Source: Strix aluco
Lineage: Eukaryota; Chordata; Aves; Strigiformes; Strigidae
DNA length: 64,000 nt
Reading direction: 5' to 3'
Assembly (NCBI RefSeq): GCF_031877795.1
Contig: NC_133946.1
Span: forward strand, 11,383,144-11,447,143
This document shows, one piece after another, positions 50,301 to 60,900 of this stretch. Within the stretch, counting starts at the first letter, position 1; each line of letters starts with the position of its first letter. A program made the position numbers and the translations under genes. The notes beneath the pieces were generated by a model. It was not told where the DNA came from and ran no database searches. It saw nothing but the letters and a program-made list of their open reading frames with translations.

Positions 50301-51964
50301 GGGAACCCTGCTTTTAACCTGTCTGCCCGTGCTGATCAAGAAGAAGCACGGGGTGATGAGAGGGACAACAGCTCTCACTACTCTCCCTTCAAATGCAGAG
50401 GAGGGAGAGAGGACATAGCTTCTCCATTTCCTGTTTACTTTTACAGAATTTTCCTGGTCTTTTTAACATCTTTTTTTCTCACTGTTCTTCTCTCAGCAAA
50501 TTAAAGTGTTGAGTAATTAGGGAATCTTGATTATTTTTGATAAATGATGGGTTTGTATGCCATTTTCAAATTACGTTTAAAGTAGAGAAGAGATCCATAC
50601 GTGTTTAAACCAACTTCACATTCTCTAATGATCATATTTGTCCTCCCTTCTTGTCAACCATTTCCCATCTGCAAAAATTGTCCGGCTGAAGGACTGATTA
50701 GTGCTGGCTCTACAGCAAGTCCCTGAGACGGTGACCTCCCAAACACATGTCACACCTCATAGCAAGAGGACAGAGTTACTGACCTCAAAATGTCCCCGGA
50801 CATGGTCCTAGGTGTAGCCCAGCAAAGCAAAGGTGACAAGCCAGTAACTCCTGAGCCTTTGGTACGGGTCAGCACACTGGCCATGCAGAAACAGTGGCCA
50901 GTGTCTGTTTCTCTCCCCATCACCAAAGCAGTCTGTCTAATGTGGGATTCTCTCCCACTTGTCAGTTCAAAGAAATGTGCGGGATCCCAGGGAGGGCCAG
51001 TTAAACGGTCGCATGTGGGAGAAGCCATCAAACTTTGGACCCACCTTTGTTACAGGATTTGAGTGTGATTCGGAACTGTGCCATGGAAAACTCTTTGTAG
51101 CCTTGTGGGACCAGAGTCTGTTTGCTCGGACTTTCAAATAGTGCTGTACTGGGGGGGAGCAACTGCTGCTCTCCAAAGCAAGGAGTTGGAGAGGAACAGC
51201 GGAGACATAAAAGATGGCAGGAGAGCTGGTGCTGATTTTAGACAGATCAGGCAGTATGTAAGAGGAGAGGAAAGAAACAGATTCAGTCCAGCCTGAAACC
51301 ACCAACTCCTAAGAAGGAGTGGGGTCCGTCTTGGGAGAGCAGTTGTCTCAGGACTTGTGCTGTTCTCATAGTCCTTTAGTTTATCTCCTTAAAGTGTCTG
51401 TGGTGAAGAAATTCCTGTGGTCTTTACTTTCCTACACTTTTGTGCTTGAAGAAATTGGATGAGAAGCCCAGAGGACCCCATGTAGTAGTATGTTACATGG
51501 CATTAAGAGGACTTGTGTGGTCTCAGCCCCTGGGTCCAGGCTGGCAGGACCATAGTGACCCACAGCTCAAGGAGTGAAACTACAGCAGATGGCTATGTCT
51601 GGAGTGTGTCCTACAGTCCAGGAGCTACAGAGAATGAGTGCAGCCAGCTGGGTGGAAGCACAGGAGACAAGTTTATCTACAGGCATCAGGGAGGCAGGAA
51701 CTGCAGAAAAGAAATATGAGGTTTCAAGCAGGTTTGCTACTTGCCTCTCTCAGGGTGTGAAGAGCAACACTTATTGTAAGAAGGTTCCCAACTCCTCTTT
51801 GGCCTAATGAAGGCCCAGGACAAATGAAACGTGTTACGTGACCAGCATCTATCACTGACGGTGAGCTTTCAGCCTCTTAACGTTTCGTTGCATACTCACC
51901 TGTACATGGTACTGTGAAGTCTCATGCATAATGACATTGGAGTTGGAGTATTTTTTCCTTTGTT
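26230..51964 (-). CDS. EPS8L2: EPS8-like protein 2, 5' end not located
   Basis: EPS8L2 is a cytosolic adaptor that works with Abi1 and Sos1 in Rac activation and binds actin; in mammals it is needed at hair-cell stereocilia. Seventeen confident minus-strand exons plus one tentative exon give about 675 residues, starting in the conserved [10 protein letters not shown] near the N-terminus; human EPS8L2 has 715. Order: PTB domain (about residues 13-169 of the recovered part), proline-rich segment [15 protein letters not shown], lysine-rich run at 257-265, conserved central region, SH3 (about 464-523), and C-terminal SAM-like/actin-binding region ending [10 protein letters not shown]. In the SH3 the usual NYV is NIL, the family change linked to PxxDY ligands. 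TALDO1 next door favours EPS8L2 over EPS8, EPS8L1 and EPS8L3. The start codon lies upstream of 51964 and was not recognised. Introns not listed separately hold nothing recognised. Confidence 0.95.
26645..26777 (-). CDS. EPS8L2: EPS8L2 exon, core of SAM-like/actin-binding domain
   Basis: Acceptor TTCCCAG, donor GTAAGT. Encodes [20 protein letters not shown], then [20 protein letters not shown] and NQLE. Nearly identical to human EPS8L2. Confidence 0.97.
27584..27767 (-). CDS. EPS8L2: EPS8L2 exon, start of C-terminal effector region
   Basis: Acceptor TTGCCAG, donor GTAAGA. Encodes [20 protein letters not shown], then a linker and [20 protein letters not shown]. It contains the first helix of the SAM-like actin-binding domain. 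Confidence 0.96.
27768..31266 (-). other. EPS8L2 intron before the LIHQMDEL exon
   Basis: About 3.5 kb. It was searched for a better linker exon encoding a Tyr-Trp-Gly-Pro-like peptide and none was seen. No repeat family recognised. Its 3' boundary is secure, its 5' boundary depends on the tentative exon. Confidence 0.5.
31267..31324 (-). CDS. EPS8L2: Tentative EPS8L2 linker exon between SH3 and C-terminal region
   Basis: An exon of length 3n+1 is required here, since joining the SH3 exon directly to the next one would shift the frame. This 58-nt candidate (acceptor ATCCAG, good donor GTGAGT) is open, has the right phases, and encodes [19 protein letters not shown]. It shares only AGxxYW with human AGQKYW. 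Its pyrimidine tract is weak, so another exon may be the real one. Confidence 0.35.
32027..32134 (-). CDS. EPS8L2: EPS8L2 exon, SH3 domain part 2
   Basis: Acceptor TCTCAG, donor GTCTGT; 36 whole codons. Encodes [20 protein letters not shown], then [16 protein letters not shown]. The WW pair and GYVP are the ligand-groove residues; NIL replaces NYV as in all EPS8 proteins. Confidence 0.95.
32430..32449. repeat. T20 homopolymer in an EPS8L2 intron
   Basis: Twenty T on the plus strand followed by CAGTGACTGAG, inside the intron that splits the SH3 domain. It is A20 on the sense strand. No adjoining retroposon body was recognised. Confidence 0.85.
33214..33325 (-). CDS. EPS8L2: EPS8L2 exon, SH3 domain part 1
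   Basis: Acceptor CTGCAG, donor GTAAGC. Encodes [20 protein letters not shown], then [17 protein letters not shown]. The first SH3 strands: the usual ALYDY is IRYDF, followed by the acidic RT-loop region. Confidence 0.97.
33326..37014 (-). other. EPS8L2 intron before the SH3 domain
   Basis: About 3.7 kb, with AT-rich patches at 34.0-34.2 kb and 35.5-36.0 kb. No exon, repeat family or RNA gene recognised. Confidence 0.8.
37015..37130 (-). CDS. EPS8L2: EPS8L2 exon, divergent linker before SH3
   Basis: Acceptor TTTCCAG, donor GTAACG. Encodes [20 protein letters not shown], then [18 protein letters not shown]. Poorly conserved with human EPS8L2; the NGYPYRNSS stretch and AFK..NRH-like end recall EPS8 itself. 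Phases fit both neighbours. Confidence 0.88.
37505..37631 (-). CDS. EPS8L2: EPS8L2 exon, [12 protein letters not shown]
   Basis: Acceptor TCCTAG, donor GTTAGT. Encodes [20 protein letters not shown], then [20 protein letters not shown] and EE. The upstream intron is only 161 nt. Confidence 0.96.
37793..37941 (-). CDS. EPS8L2: EPS8L2 exon, [16 protein letters not shown]
   Basis: Acceptor AATCCAG, donor GTGAGG. Encodes [20 protein letters not shown], then [20 protein letters not shown] and SLGETWTRS. The second half of the conserved central domain. Confidence 0.97.
39016..39090 (-). CDS. EPS8L2: EPS8L2 exon, [21 protein letters not shown]
   Basis: Acceptor TTTCAG, donor GTAAAT; 25 whole codons. 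Encodes [20 protein letters not shown], then GPLEL, matching the most conserved part of the central region in all EPS8 paralogues. Confidence 0.96.
39091..41395 (-). other. EPS8L2 intron in the central region
   Basis: About 2.3 kb. Several open frames up to 106 codons appear on the plus strand around 40.2-40.8 kb, without recognised homology. Nothing else seen. Confidence 0.8.
41396..41484 (-). CDS. EPS8L2: EPS8L2 exon, [18 protein letters not shown]
   Basis: Acceptor ATGAAAG after a pyrimidine-rich tract, donor GTAAGA. Encodes [20 protein letters not shown], then KTKLAFNLL. Matches human [20 protein letters not shown], conserved across the family. Confidence 0.96.
41849..41975 (-). CDS. EPS8L2: EPS8L2 exon, LDDIE helix and lysine-rich run
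   Basis: Acceptor CTCACAG, donor GTACAG. Encodes [20 protein letters not shown], then [20 protein letters not shown]. The helical segment and basic run are EPS8-family hallmarks. Confidence 0.96.
42478..42557 (-). CDS. EPS8L2: EPS8L2 exon, linker ending AQKIEKET
   Basis: Acceptor TTCACAG, donor GTTGGT. Encodes [20 protein letters not shown], then KIEKET. The second half matches human [12 protein letters not shown]. The donor has T at +3, but the join into [11 protein letters not shown] is exact. Confidence 0.94.
42558..44703 (-). other. EPS8L2 intron after the proline-rich exon
   Basis: About 2.1 kb between the SQHNP and YERRGSGS exons. No exon, repeat or RNA gene recognised. Confidence 0.8.
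44704..44843 (-). CDS. EPS8L2: EPS8L2 exon, proline-rich linker
   Basis: Acceptor TTGCAG, donor GTACTG. Encodes [20 protein letters not shown], then [20 protein letters not shown] and [26 protein letters not shown] matches human; the rest of the linker has diverged. Confidence 0.94.
44976..45055 (-). CDS. EPS8L2: EPS8L2 exon, PTB domain C-terminal helix
   Basis: Acceptor TTTGAG, donor GTAAGG. Encodes [20 protein letters not shown], then IRPQTLK. The ExxxEDIESAL helix matches the end of the EPS8-family PTB domain. Flanked by introns of only 132 and 134 nt. Confidence 0.95.
45190..45339 (-). CDS. EPS8L2: EPS8L2 exon, PTB domain part 2
   Basis: Acceptor TCCCAG, donor GTGAGT; 50 whole codons. 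Encodes [20 protein letters not shown], then [20 protein letters not shown] and DEVE. This forms the later strands of the PTB fold. Confidence 0.97.
46251..46412 (-). CDS. EPS8L2: EPS8L2 exon, PTB domain part 1
   Basis: Acceptor CTTCAG, donor GTACAG; 54 whole codons. Encodes [20 protein letters not shown], then [15 protein letters not shown] and [10 protein letters not shown]. Phase 0 at both ends. Confidence 0.96.
46413..51899 (-). other. EPS8L2 long intron after the [10 protein letters not shown] exon
   Basis: About 5.5 kb. It holds a 20-base T run at 47121-47140, a short GGA run near 48717, and a 217-codon open frame on the sense strand (48223-47570) without recognised homology. It is the kind of long early intron that often holds enhancers, but no such site can be assigned from sequence alone. 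Confidence 0.75.
47121..47140. repeat. T20 homopolymer in the long EPS8L2 intron
   Basis: Twenty T on the plus strand. A pyrimidine-rich tract follows at about 47,168-47,200. No target-site duplication was evident by eye. Confidence 0.85.
51900..51964 (-). CDS. EPS8L2: EPS8L2 first recognised exon ([10 protein letters not shown]...)
   Basis: Acceptor TTTGCAG, donor GTGAGT. Encodes (E)[21 protein letters not shown], almost identical to human. The exon starts with the last two bases of the Glu codon, so the missing upstream exon must end with a single G. Confidence 0.95.
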
Positions 51965-54900
51965 CTGCAAAGAAAAAGAAAACAAGCCTTCATTGTAGTG
52001 TCTGTTTAGCAGTATATCAGGGTCTGAGAATTACAGCTCTCATGATGGGGTGCTACAGTCTTTCTCACACTCTCTGAGCTTCCAGCTTCAGTTAAAGTAT
52101 TTGGAATAATAAGGCATATTAACGATATTAACTTTTGTAACAAGGATTGGCAAACTGGGTGTGTAGAGTACACATTCCAGTTGTATACCCTAATGCTGCT
52201 GCTAATTTGATTCCTGGAGGTCAGCACCATTTGTGGAGGAAATTAAACCTAAAGGAAAGCCCCAGACAACAAATGATTAGGGAAGCTCTTGGAAGAGGGC
52301 TGAGGAGGTGAGGAGTGGCTTGAGAAGGCTGGCAGAAGGCTTCTTGCAAGAAGAAGAAATCCAACCACAACCCACCAGTTTGCATGTAACAGCCCTTTGA
52401 ATTGTCCTCCAGAAGAAACCCTCTGCACTACTGTGACACTTTTAGTTTGCTTTCTTGCATCTCCTGGCAAGCCACAGTAAAGGGCTGTAGTTACAGATAG
52501 GAAGGGCTGTAGGGATCAAGGCCAGCCACTCAGAACTGGAGTTTCTTGTACTATATCTTTATGCAGCAACAAATCTCCATTACTTCCTGCATTTCTCGGT
52601 GGAAAGTAGCAGTAAAGAGCAATTGGGAAAAAAAACTGCTTGGAATTTCACAAGGCAATTGAATATAATCCTGTAAGAATTTACCCTGCCAGCTCTTACT
52701 CGCTGATTAATTTGTACTTGTTCAGGGATTCCTTATAAATACTTTGCTTGAATAGCAGAGGAGTAACTATCCAGGCCCAGAGTGATCTGGGAGCATCCCA
52801 ACTGAAAACATCTTCCTCACCAGCAGAGCACATCCTCTGATCTCTGGTTTGCTTAGAAAATGCAATGGCAGTTTTATATGTTTTCACCCTTCTTAAAGCC
52901 TGTGTTAGAATATCCTCTCCTCTGTAGCAACAGTCACAACCAAGGGGATTTCATAACACAGCAAACATTAGGGCTCCCCGTGTTTTAAAGAAGTATATAT
53001 TAATCTTGGTTTAGTTGTGGTTTACTTCAAAGCTCTCTTTAATGCCTTCTTGGAGATGTTGGCTTCTCTCTTGTATTCCCCTTTTCTTTGAACATGGAAC
53101 CTGTGGTCTCATTTAACAAATTTTACATTAAAGAGGCTGGCACTTAGAAAATTAATATCCTCATAGGAACTCATTCGGTCAATTTTCAAATTTAAAAAAA
53201 AAAAAAAAAAAAGGATCTTTTGGAGCACTTCTTGTCTGTTGGGTGCTCTCACTCCATGACCTGCCTTGGTTTGGGGCTGTGAAATGCTGGTCAGACACAA
53301 GGGGCAGTGGAGTTGGGATCGGGGCCTGGGACATGCGCAGGTTTGCAGCATGTTTTTTGCTTTGGGTTCCACCTGTGAACCTTTTCCCCAGACTCCCCTT
53401 GCATCTCCATTACGCTTTGATTTCTACTTGGCTTCCCTGGAAGGAGGGTGAGCGTGGCCCTGAGCTGGGCTCGGGAGGCATTGCCAGCAGGTGTCCCTGC
53501 AGAACAAGCACTGGCCCAGCGGGCTGCTTTCCTTGGGGTTTTCACCTTTCTCCGTGGTCAGCACAGAGAAGATTTTAAATTGAGCTCTTTTTGGTACTTA
53601 TCCGAAGATGCAGGGCTGAGTGCTGGTAGTGAACTTGGCTACAGCTGCAGGACCATGCTAAACATACAAAGATAGCCCAGAGACAACAAACAGGAAAAGA
53701 GATGCTGCTGCTTTCGTTTGGAGCCTGGCAAGGGTTGATAGAAGCTGATTTCTAATGCTTTTTAACACTTTTCTAACACTCTTTTAGCCTGAGGTGTGCC
53801 ATCAGCTTGGCAGAACACCCGAGTACTTTGCACTTAATATCTCTGTACCTGTGACAGAAAACACAGCAGCGTGCTTTGCCTCTGTGGCTAATTCCTAGTA
53901 GCCCTGAAGTGGCTGCTGTTTGCAAGTAGAAAGGATTTATTGGTGGGCATGTCAGCGGAGACGTTAATGGAGATGGCAGGTCTCCCAGCCGGTGCCTTTT
54001 ACACCACCAGCGCCAAGTCAGAGGTGGAGCAAGGACATTCAAGGGGGAGGAAAGACCTCAGACACCCAGCACAGCTCCCTGCTCAGCCATTAGCTTCCAG
54101 AGTGACCTTGAGTAAATTAATTAATATTTCAGCACGGCCACTTCCCACTTTCGGCTCGCATTGAAGAGTCAATGGCGTTTTCTGTGTGTTTTAATTGCAG
54201 TCTGCCCTACTTCAAATGTGGGGCAAGGTCTGGTATAGGGCACACGGCAATGCACACCGCAGGGATTTGTGTCTGATGTGAGTAACTTCTTTTTTCTCTT
54301 AGTAACCTCAATTTCCTCACCAACCATTCCTCGTGTAAATAGATGACACTAATGGAAATGAGAACACTGCTCTGTGTGGGATGGAGACAAATTTGGATTC
54401 TAAGACATCCTGTCCCCCCCCTTTTTAAAAGGGAGTGGAAAGGCTAAAGTAGCTGATCTGGGAACAAAGGGTTTTTACATTAGGACAGGCAAATGTCTCC
54501 AGCCCTGAAGGGAAGAGTGCAGAGCCGCGTCAGGAGCTGATAGTCCCGGAGGAAGGGAAGGTGTACTGGGGGGACGTGGTTTCCAGAGGGAGGCTACCGT
54601 AGGTCTGTGTTTCTGGTAGGAGAACAGCCTGTGGAGCTGTAGCAATGGTCAGGGCTGCAGCTGGTTGCCTACAGACTGTCTGGGGTCCCCTCCAATGCCT
54701 TTACCTCATCCTTCAAGCTCAGAGAAGCTGCACATATCATGGTCAGGGCAGATCTCAGCATGCACCTCTGAGAAAATGTTTGGAGATGCCCTTGGAAATC
54801 TTGGGAACCTGTCGAAATCTGAACTCTGCATAGCCTGACCTCCCATCACCTCCACTCGGGGGTGAGCTGACTCAGAGTGATACAGTATACCCCCTTGAGC

Positions 54901-57900
54901 CATTTGCAAGCCTTTTCCAGACAGAAGCGACCCCGGGGCAGGGAGAAAATGCAGATGTTCCCCCTCCCTCTGTTGAGTCTCCCTGTGGGAGTTTCTGCAT
55001 TACCTTTAAGAGTTTAGAACTAGAACAAAGTGCCTCTATTTTGTCTCAGGATGCCATTCAAGTGATGTCCCAGAAACTGCCCAGGGTGAGGAAGGGGGTG
55101 TTTCTGCATATTCCCTTTCCTGTTCCTTTAAGATGCCTGCTTGTTCCTTCTCCTGAAATCCCTTCTGTCTCGTTGGCTTCTACCTGGCCCCCACACCCAT
55201 GGAAACTTTTATTTTTGTGTTTCCTCCCGGCATCTGCAAGTATAACCACACGGCCTGAAAATAACCAGGCTTTCCGGGGACAGCAGGATGCCAGAACACT
55301 GAAATCTCCTTCTTTCCTAGCATTTAGTTTTGATTTAAATACAGGAAGAAGTAAAGATCCAGGCTGCTAATCACAAAGTAGTCAGTCTTAGGCCACATCT
55401 ATCTGAGAAGTGTGGATGCTTTTAAAAAAAAGAGGGTTATTTTTTGTTTTGTTTACTTCAAAGCAATGTGGTGAAACATTGCAGACCTTCCTGTGGATGC
55501 ATCATTATTTGCCCTAGCTTAAATCTGACTCATGATGGGCTGAACTGAATAGGCCATGCACAGAACGATGCCTGCAGGGAGATTTGTGGCTGTTTGCCTC
55601 CAGGGATCAAGGGGGATCCTTTATGTTGGAGAGGTGAACTCCCTTAGCCAGAAAAGACTTCAGAAGACAGGTCACTTGTCCTGGGTGGCTCCCACACTGC
55701 CCTTCTGCACAGCCCTGTCTCGCTCTGCTTAATTTTGTATGAACGAACACTGGCACGTTAGCATCAGTAGCTCATTTCCTCCCGGTTTACCTGACACCTC
55801 TCCTACTCAGATGCTTTGCATTTCTACAGCGTCTTGCAATGGAGAAGACCTGAGAGCCATAAGTGTTATCCAAGCCATACCCTGTCCCCAGGAGGTGGAG
55901 AATTTGCATAATCCCCGTGTGATAAATAAGCATTACAGGAATATAGTGATGACTTTCCCCAAAATGAGATGGCAGCTGCTGTCAGAGTTCAGACACCAAT
56001 CTGCACCGCTGTTTAAATGACTTATCTTTTGCTGTGCGCTTTTAAGGCTGGAGCAGTAGAGGACTCTTTAGATATAACACAGGCTGGGCTGCAAAGGGCA
56101 AGGAGAGCTCCAGGGCTGTGGCACTAGTAGAGCAAACATCTCAAGGTGATAAAAGCTGGCATGAGCCTGCAGTGACCACCACTGTACTTTTTCCCTTCTG
56201 TTTGCCAAGAGAGCCAAAGAGATGGGAAAACAATATAGTTTTGTCCCTTGCTTTTGGTGTCTGGCAACAAAAAAAACCCTCACACCACAGGGACCCTGGC
56301 TTGTCTGGAGGGCAGTGGCTGGTGTGATCCACTGCTGTGGCCTAAAGAGCAACGATGGGTAATTTCACAGTTGTGCCGTTGCTGAGCCCAAACGCTTGCT
56401 GGGTGACTGGGATGGGTGATCCAGAAAGATTTGAATGACTCGAGCGTGGATGCCGTGTGGGACATGCACACAATTCAGCAAATTGTCTAATCTCTTGCCT
56501 CTAAGGTTTTGTTACGGAGAACCCTAAGACACCCCTTTCAGGGGAAAAAACCCTATATACTGTTCTTTAACTGAGTTCAGTTCAGTTGTTCAGTCCCTTC
56601 CTAACCCAGCTAGCTTTAATCTTGCTTTGTTCTCAGAGGTGTGGGGAAAACTGCAAAGCCATTCTCTGCAGAATATTATCTATCGTCGATATCTTACAGG
56701 TAAATGTTGCTGTGGAAATCACGTTTCCGGCTGGCACCAGTGGCCACAAGAGGAAATGGAAAAAGCTCAGACCACTGTGGAGGTAGCAAGGTGGATTTTT
56801 ACCCGAGGGCTCAAAATGGTGCTGGGCTGAAATTCCAGTGGCAAGGCTAAAATATTGACTGGAAGGGAAAGTGTCCTCTTTGGCTTTATGTTAAGGAGTG
56901 GAAAGCAGGAAAGAGGGTAATAAGTAAGGAAAGAAGCAGAATCAGTGCACATTGTGGAGGTACAGGGTTATCAGCTTGGTCCAGGAAGCCAAACTACATC
57001 TTTCATGACAAGTTCCCTCCCCATTTCCATGCAACACCCCTTTTTTTGCAGGGAGTTAGGATGTGGCTGTGAACACTCCCTTCACCCTGATGGATTTTCC
57101 ATAAGAGATTGGCTAGTGGGATAAACTGCCCTCTGGGACCAGCTTAGAGCTGAAATAACTTGGTTAGAGTCTCTAGGGATGTAGAGTAGAGCAAAGGAGG
57201 GTAGAAGTGGGCTTGTCTCTCTTTGTGCATGGCCTCTGCCAGACCAGTGAGGCAGAGCATCCCCAGTACAACCTACCGGTTAGGCTTGAGGATGGGAGAA
57301 TGGAGGGTTGTAGGGGTAAGACACCCAACGGGGAGCCTGGGCTTGAGCCCTGCCTCTGCTGCCGCTTTCCGAAATGGCCTGTGAATATTCCCGGGGGGAA
57401 CATCAGCCTAGGGAGGAGGGAAGCAGGGTCCTCTAGGGTTCAGCTTCTCTGACCCTGAAGCAGAAGCACCTGTGGTTGCCGACTGCTGGGGCACAGCTCT
57501 ACAACCGTCTGTCTCCACACAAAAGACACTTGTGCCACTGCATATTGGGTCAACAGGCTGAATGGGCTGCGCTCCCACCACACTCTGCTTCCCCCAGATT
57601 GTTAGTGGGTTATAGCATTTTTGTCCGTGAGAAGGCAGAATGGCCTCGGGACTGCCGGGACGCTACATTTTCCCGGTGTTTCAGGGGAATTTGAGCCCTT
57701 CTTTCCTGCTGCTGGCAGGGGGAGTGCCTGTGGTGCTACACTGAGCTCCTCGGGGGTTACATGCTGCTGCAGGCAGGATCCCAAAGCTCGGCCCAAGATA
57801 CCATCTCTTTCCATCCATTTACATTCTGAACTGTTCTAAACAAAAACTCAGTTGTGGTGTAAATAGGTGCCTCTGTAACAAATGCAGCCAGTTACACCAA

Positions 57901-60900
57901 AGCTGCAAAGGCCCAAGCCTCCCCTCCGTGCACATTCTTCTCATTAATTAGCAAGTTTTATCACACAGGATCCTCCCTGATCCTCCCAGGCTCTCCCCGT
58001 ATTTGTTTTCAGCTGTTGCTGGGCAGAAGGCAGAGCAGAAAAAGTGGGGGATGGACAAGTCCTCTGTGAAACGCTCTGTAAGGGGCCAAAGGTGCATCGC
58101 AGTAGGTTTGTTTTCATTGGCAGTATCAAACCAAGGAGCTCTTCTTGATTCCCTGCATCGCACTAGAGACCTCCCTGGCCTCCTCGTTCATTGGAACAGC
58201 CTAAGGAAAGTCCCAGCTGTTGCCTTCTGGAGCTTGCCAATTCTTTATATTATCTATACGTTATCTAGCAGTGCACATGCTGTTTATAGTAACTTGCCAG
58301 TGTAGCATGAACTAGTCTTTGTGCCAAACCAACAGGTCAGGACACAGCCCTCCAGAGGAGAAGCAGAGCAGCAAATGCCTCCGTATGCTAATAGAAATGA
58401 TGCAAATTTGCCGGGTCTGTGTGATACAGCAGCCTTAAGAAATTGCATCCATTCCCAGGGGCTGAGCACGGGGCCAGATCTGATCTGGCAGTCTGACCAC
58501 GCATCTGCGGCAGTGCAGCGCTGCTGACCTGACAGGTTCCTGCTTCCTTGCCGAGTGGGAGGATGCTCCAGGTTCTGCCGGGTTAGTCAAGGATCTGGTT
58601 TCGGGCACTGCACAGACCAGCTGTGCCTCAGCTCCTGACAGAGAGGCATCTCCAGGTCCCTACCTTGCTGCTGCTGCAGAGGCTTCCTGGCTCAGGGGTT
58701 CCCATGGCCGGCTGGCGCAGGGAAAGCTCCATTTTAGAAGCATCTTTGCAGCTTCTTGTGAAGCATTAAGGTCCCTGGTTTTCCTGTTAGCACCATGGTA
58801 CATTCTGAACTGCCAGAGTTGTCTGTATTGGTGGCTGTGACACTGGGAATCACTCATGGCTGGCACATTAGTACACGATTTGGAAGCTGCTGAAGTGAAT
58901 GAAAAGGCTCTCATTGAGGTTGGGTGCAGCCAGAGGTATGAATGGTCTGTGGCACCAGGGAGCTGCTTTACTGGTAGCAGTGTCAGCAGCTGCGGGGAGG
59001 TGTCACAAGGCTGAAATTCCTCCTTGGCATGCTTAATATTTGCCACTAACTCAGACCCAAGTGCTCACATTCCTGTTTTATTAGCTGAAGACACAACCCA
59101 CTCTAGAAGAGCAAATAAAAACCTGACCCACCTCCTGGGTTGTGCAAGGACCGAGTACATTGAGAAGCACTGCGTGTTTGTGTCTGGCGTGCCAGGGAGC
59201 GCAGGGCGGTATGTACAGTAGCGTACTGTCTGCTGGGCAGGCACCCAGGGACTGCTCAGCAGAAGATAATCAGGGTATTGGGGAGCTGCAGGGGAAGCTC
59301 CTGGGTAGAGGGGTTCTTTTTTCACTTTACAACCAGAGCTGGAAGAAATATGCCGAACTATTTTTCACCAAACAATCCAAAGTGGTGTTTTCTGAACTTC
59401 CAATAGCTGGTAATGACATTTTTTGAATGTCAGAATACGTTTAGTAAGATTGAGGGAACCTTGATTTAGTTAAACTCATGAATTTGCTTTACTTGAGGAC
59501 CAAAAAAAACTCATAATGAAGTTTCCCCTTTTTCTTGATTGTTATTGACTAACACAGCTTTTGTTCCCAAGGTACTTGGGCATATCCAACAACCCTTTTC
59601 CAATTAAGAAAATATTCCTATGAATAAACTCTGAGCAGTTACCCCGTGCAAGGAGAGAACTTGTGAAAGATAAAGGGCCACTGGAGGTGTGGAGCGGGCA
59701 CTGCGGCGTCAGAGGTAGCAGATCCCTCTCTACCACCCCCTGTCACTAACTGCCATCCCGAAGTCCCGGTGATGCAGACACGAGGGCTGCCTGCAGCAGG
59801 GCAGGGCGGTTGCAAGGCAGCTCTGCAGCCAGGGCTGAGCCCAGCCAACTCGAGTTTCTAGCCGGCAGCACCCAGCACAGAGCCTTCTCCTCCCAGTAGC
59901 TTCAGTCAGGGCTGGGCTGAGCTGGGCTTACACCTTCCCCATCTTACCCACCACTGGGTTTTGATCTGAAGAAACCAACAGGAATGCTGGCTTCCTATTT
60001 TTCTTCCAGCCCTGTTTCCAGTTGGAGTATTAAATGTCCGAGGCTTTGAATAAAGGGGTCACCCACAAGGCAGCATCAGAGGGGAGCCAGGGTAATCTGA
60101 AGCTGGAATCTCAGGTGGGAAAGGGAATGTGAAGAAAGAAGCTGAAATGGTACCGAGGGAACAGTGGGGAAGGACAAGGGAGTTATTCAAGGCTGGCAGC
60201 GGAGGAGGTCAGGAATTAGTATCTCGGGCACTACTCTGACTTGGACCTGGGATCAGCACTGCCCAGGGCTTCCTTGCGGTGGGCTGGGGAAGCAAACAGC
60301 AACAGCACATGGGAAAACTGCGCTGCCTTTCACCCCACCTACTGTGGGAGCACGTCGGCTCCCTGTTACTGTCCCATTGCACTGGGCAAATGTGTCCAGG
60401 GATGCTCCCTCCTCTGAGCAGCTTTCAGCCTGTCCTGCCCAAGGGCAGGAGCAGGGGAAAGCCATGCCCAGAAGTGAAATGTGCTGGCCACGGTCATGCA
60501 GCTGGTTGGAGACAGACACAGCTGGGTGTCCATGTGCCCTGTGCAGTGCTCTGGAGGTCCTGGGCGAGCAGAGCAGGTACAGCAGACGCTGGATCTGGGA
60601 AACCCCTGTTAGGTTGGTACCACTGCGGTCAGCACCAGTTCCCTCAGTCCCCCAATCATTTCCCAAAGGGGAATCTGCAGGGCAGGCCGAGAGAAGTGGT
60701 TCTTTCTCTCTGTCGCAAGGAGTCTTGATCTTTGCTGGATCTCATAATTCCTCTCCTGTGGGATGATAGCTTTAAAGGGAACAGCTGCTCGGTTAGTCGG
60801 CTGTGAAGTTACTTTATCCAGAATTGCAGCCTCACTGCTTTACTGATGGCAATGCAGGCCTGCTTCAGGGCACGGGCTGATGTCTCAGATGAGTCGGATG

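Noticed and set aside
58660..59046. 128-codon minus-strand frame and an ATG-led peptide MGTPEPGSLCSSSK ending at a GTAGGG donor (58664), considered as the EPS8L2 first exon
   Set aside because: It ends in phase 0, whereas the exon at 51964 needs a single leading G. No similarity to EPS8-family N-termini.
59374..59412. Minus-strand stretch ending GGATTGTTTG before GTGAAA, which would give GLFEQRKK when joined to 51964
   Set aside because: The phase fits and LFE matches the family, but the donor is weak, there is no upstream start, and the preceding residues match nothing. Most likely chance.
60164..60766. 200-codon plus-strand open frame, with a 149-codon frame overlapping it and a 137-codon frame on the other strand
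   Set aside because: Several frames are open at once, which points to stop-poor GC-rich DNA rather than one coding frame. No recognised domain or homology.
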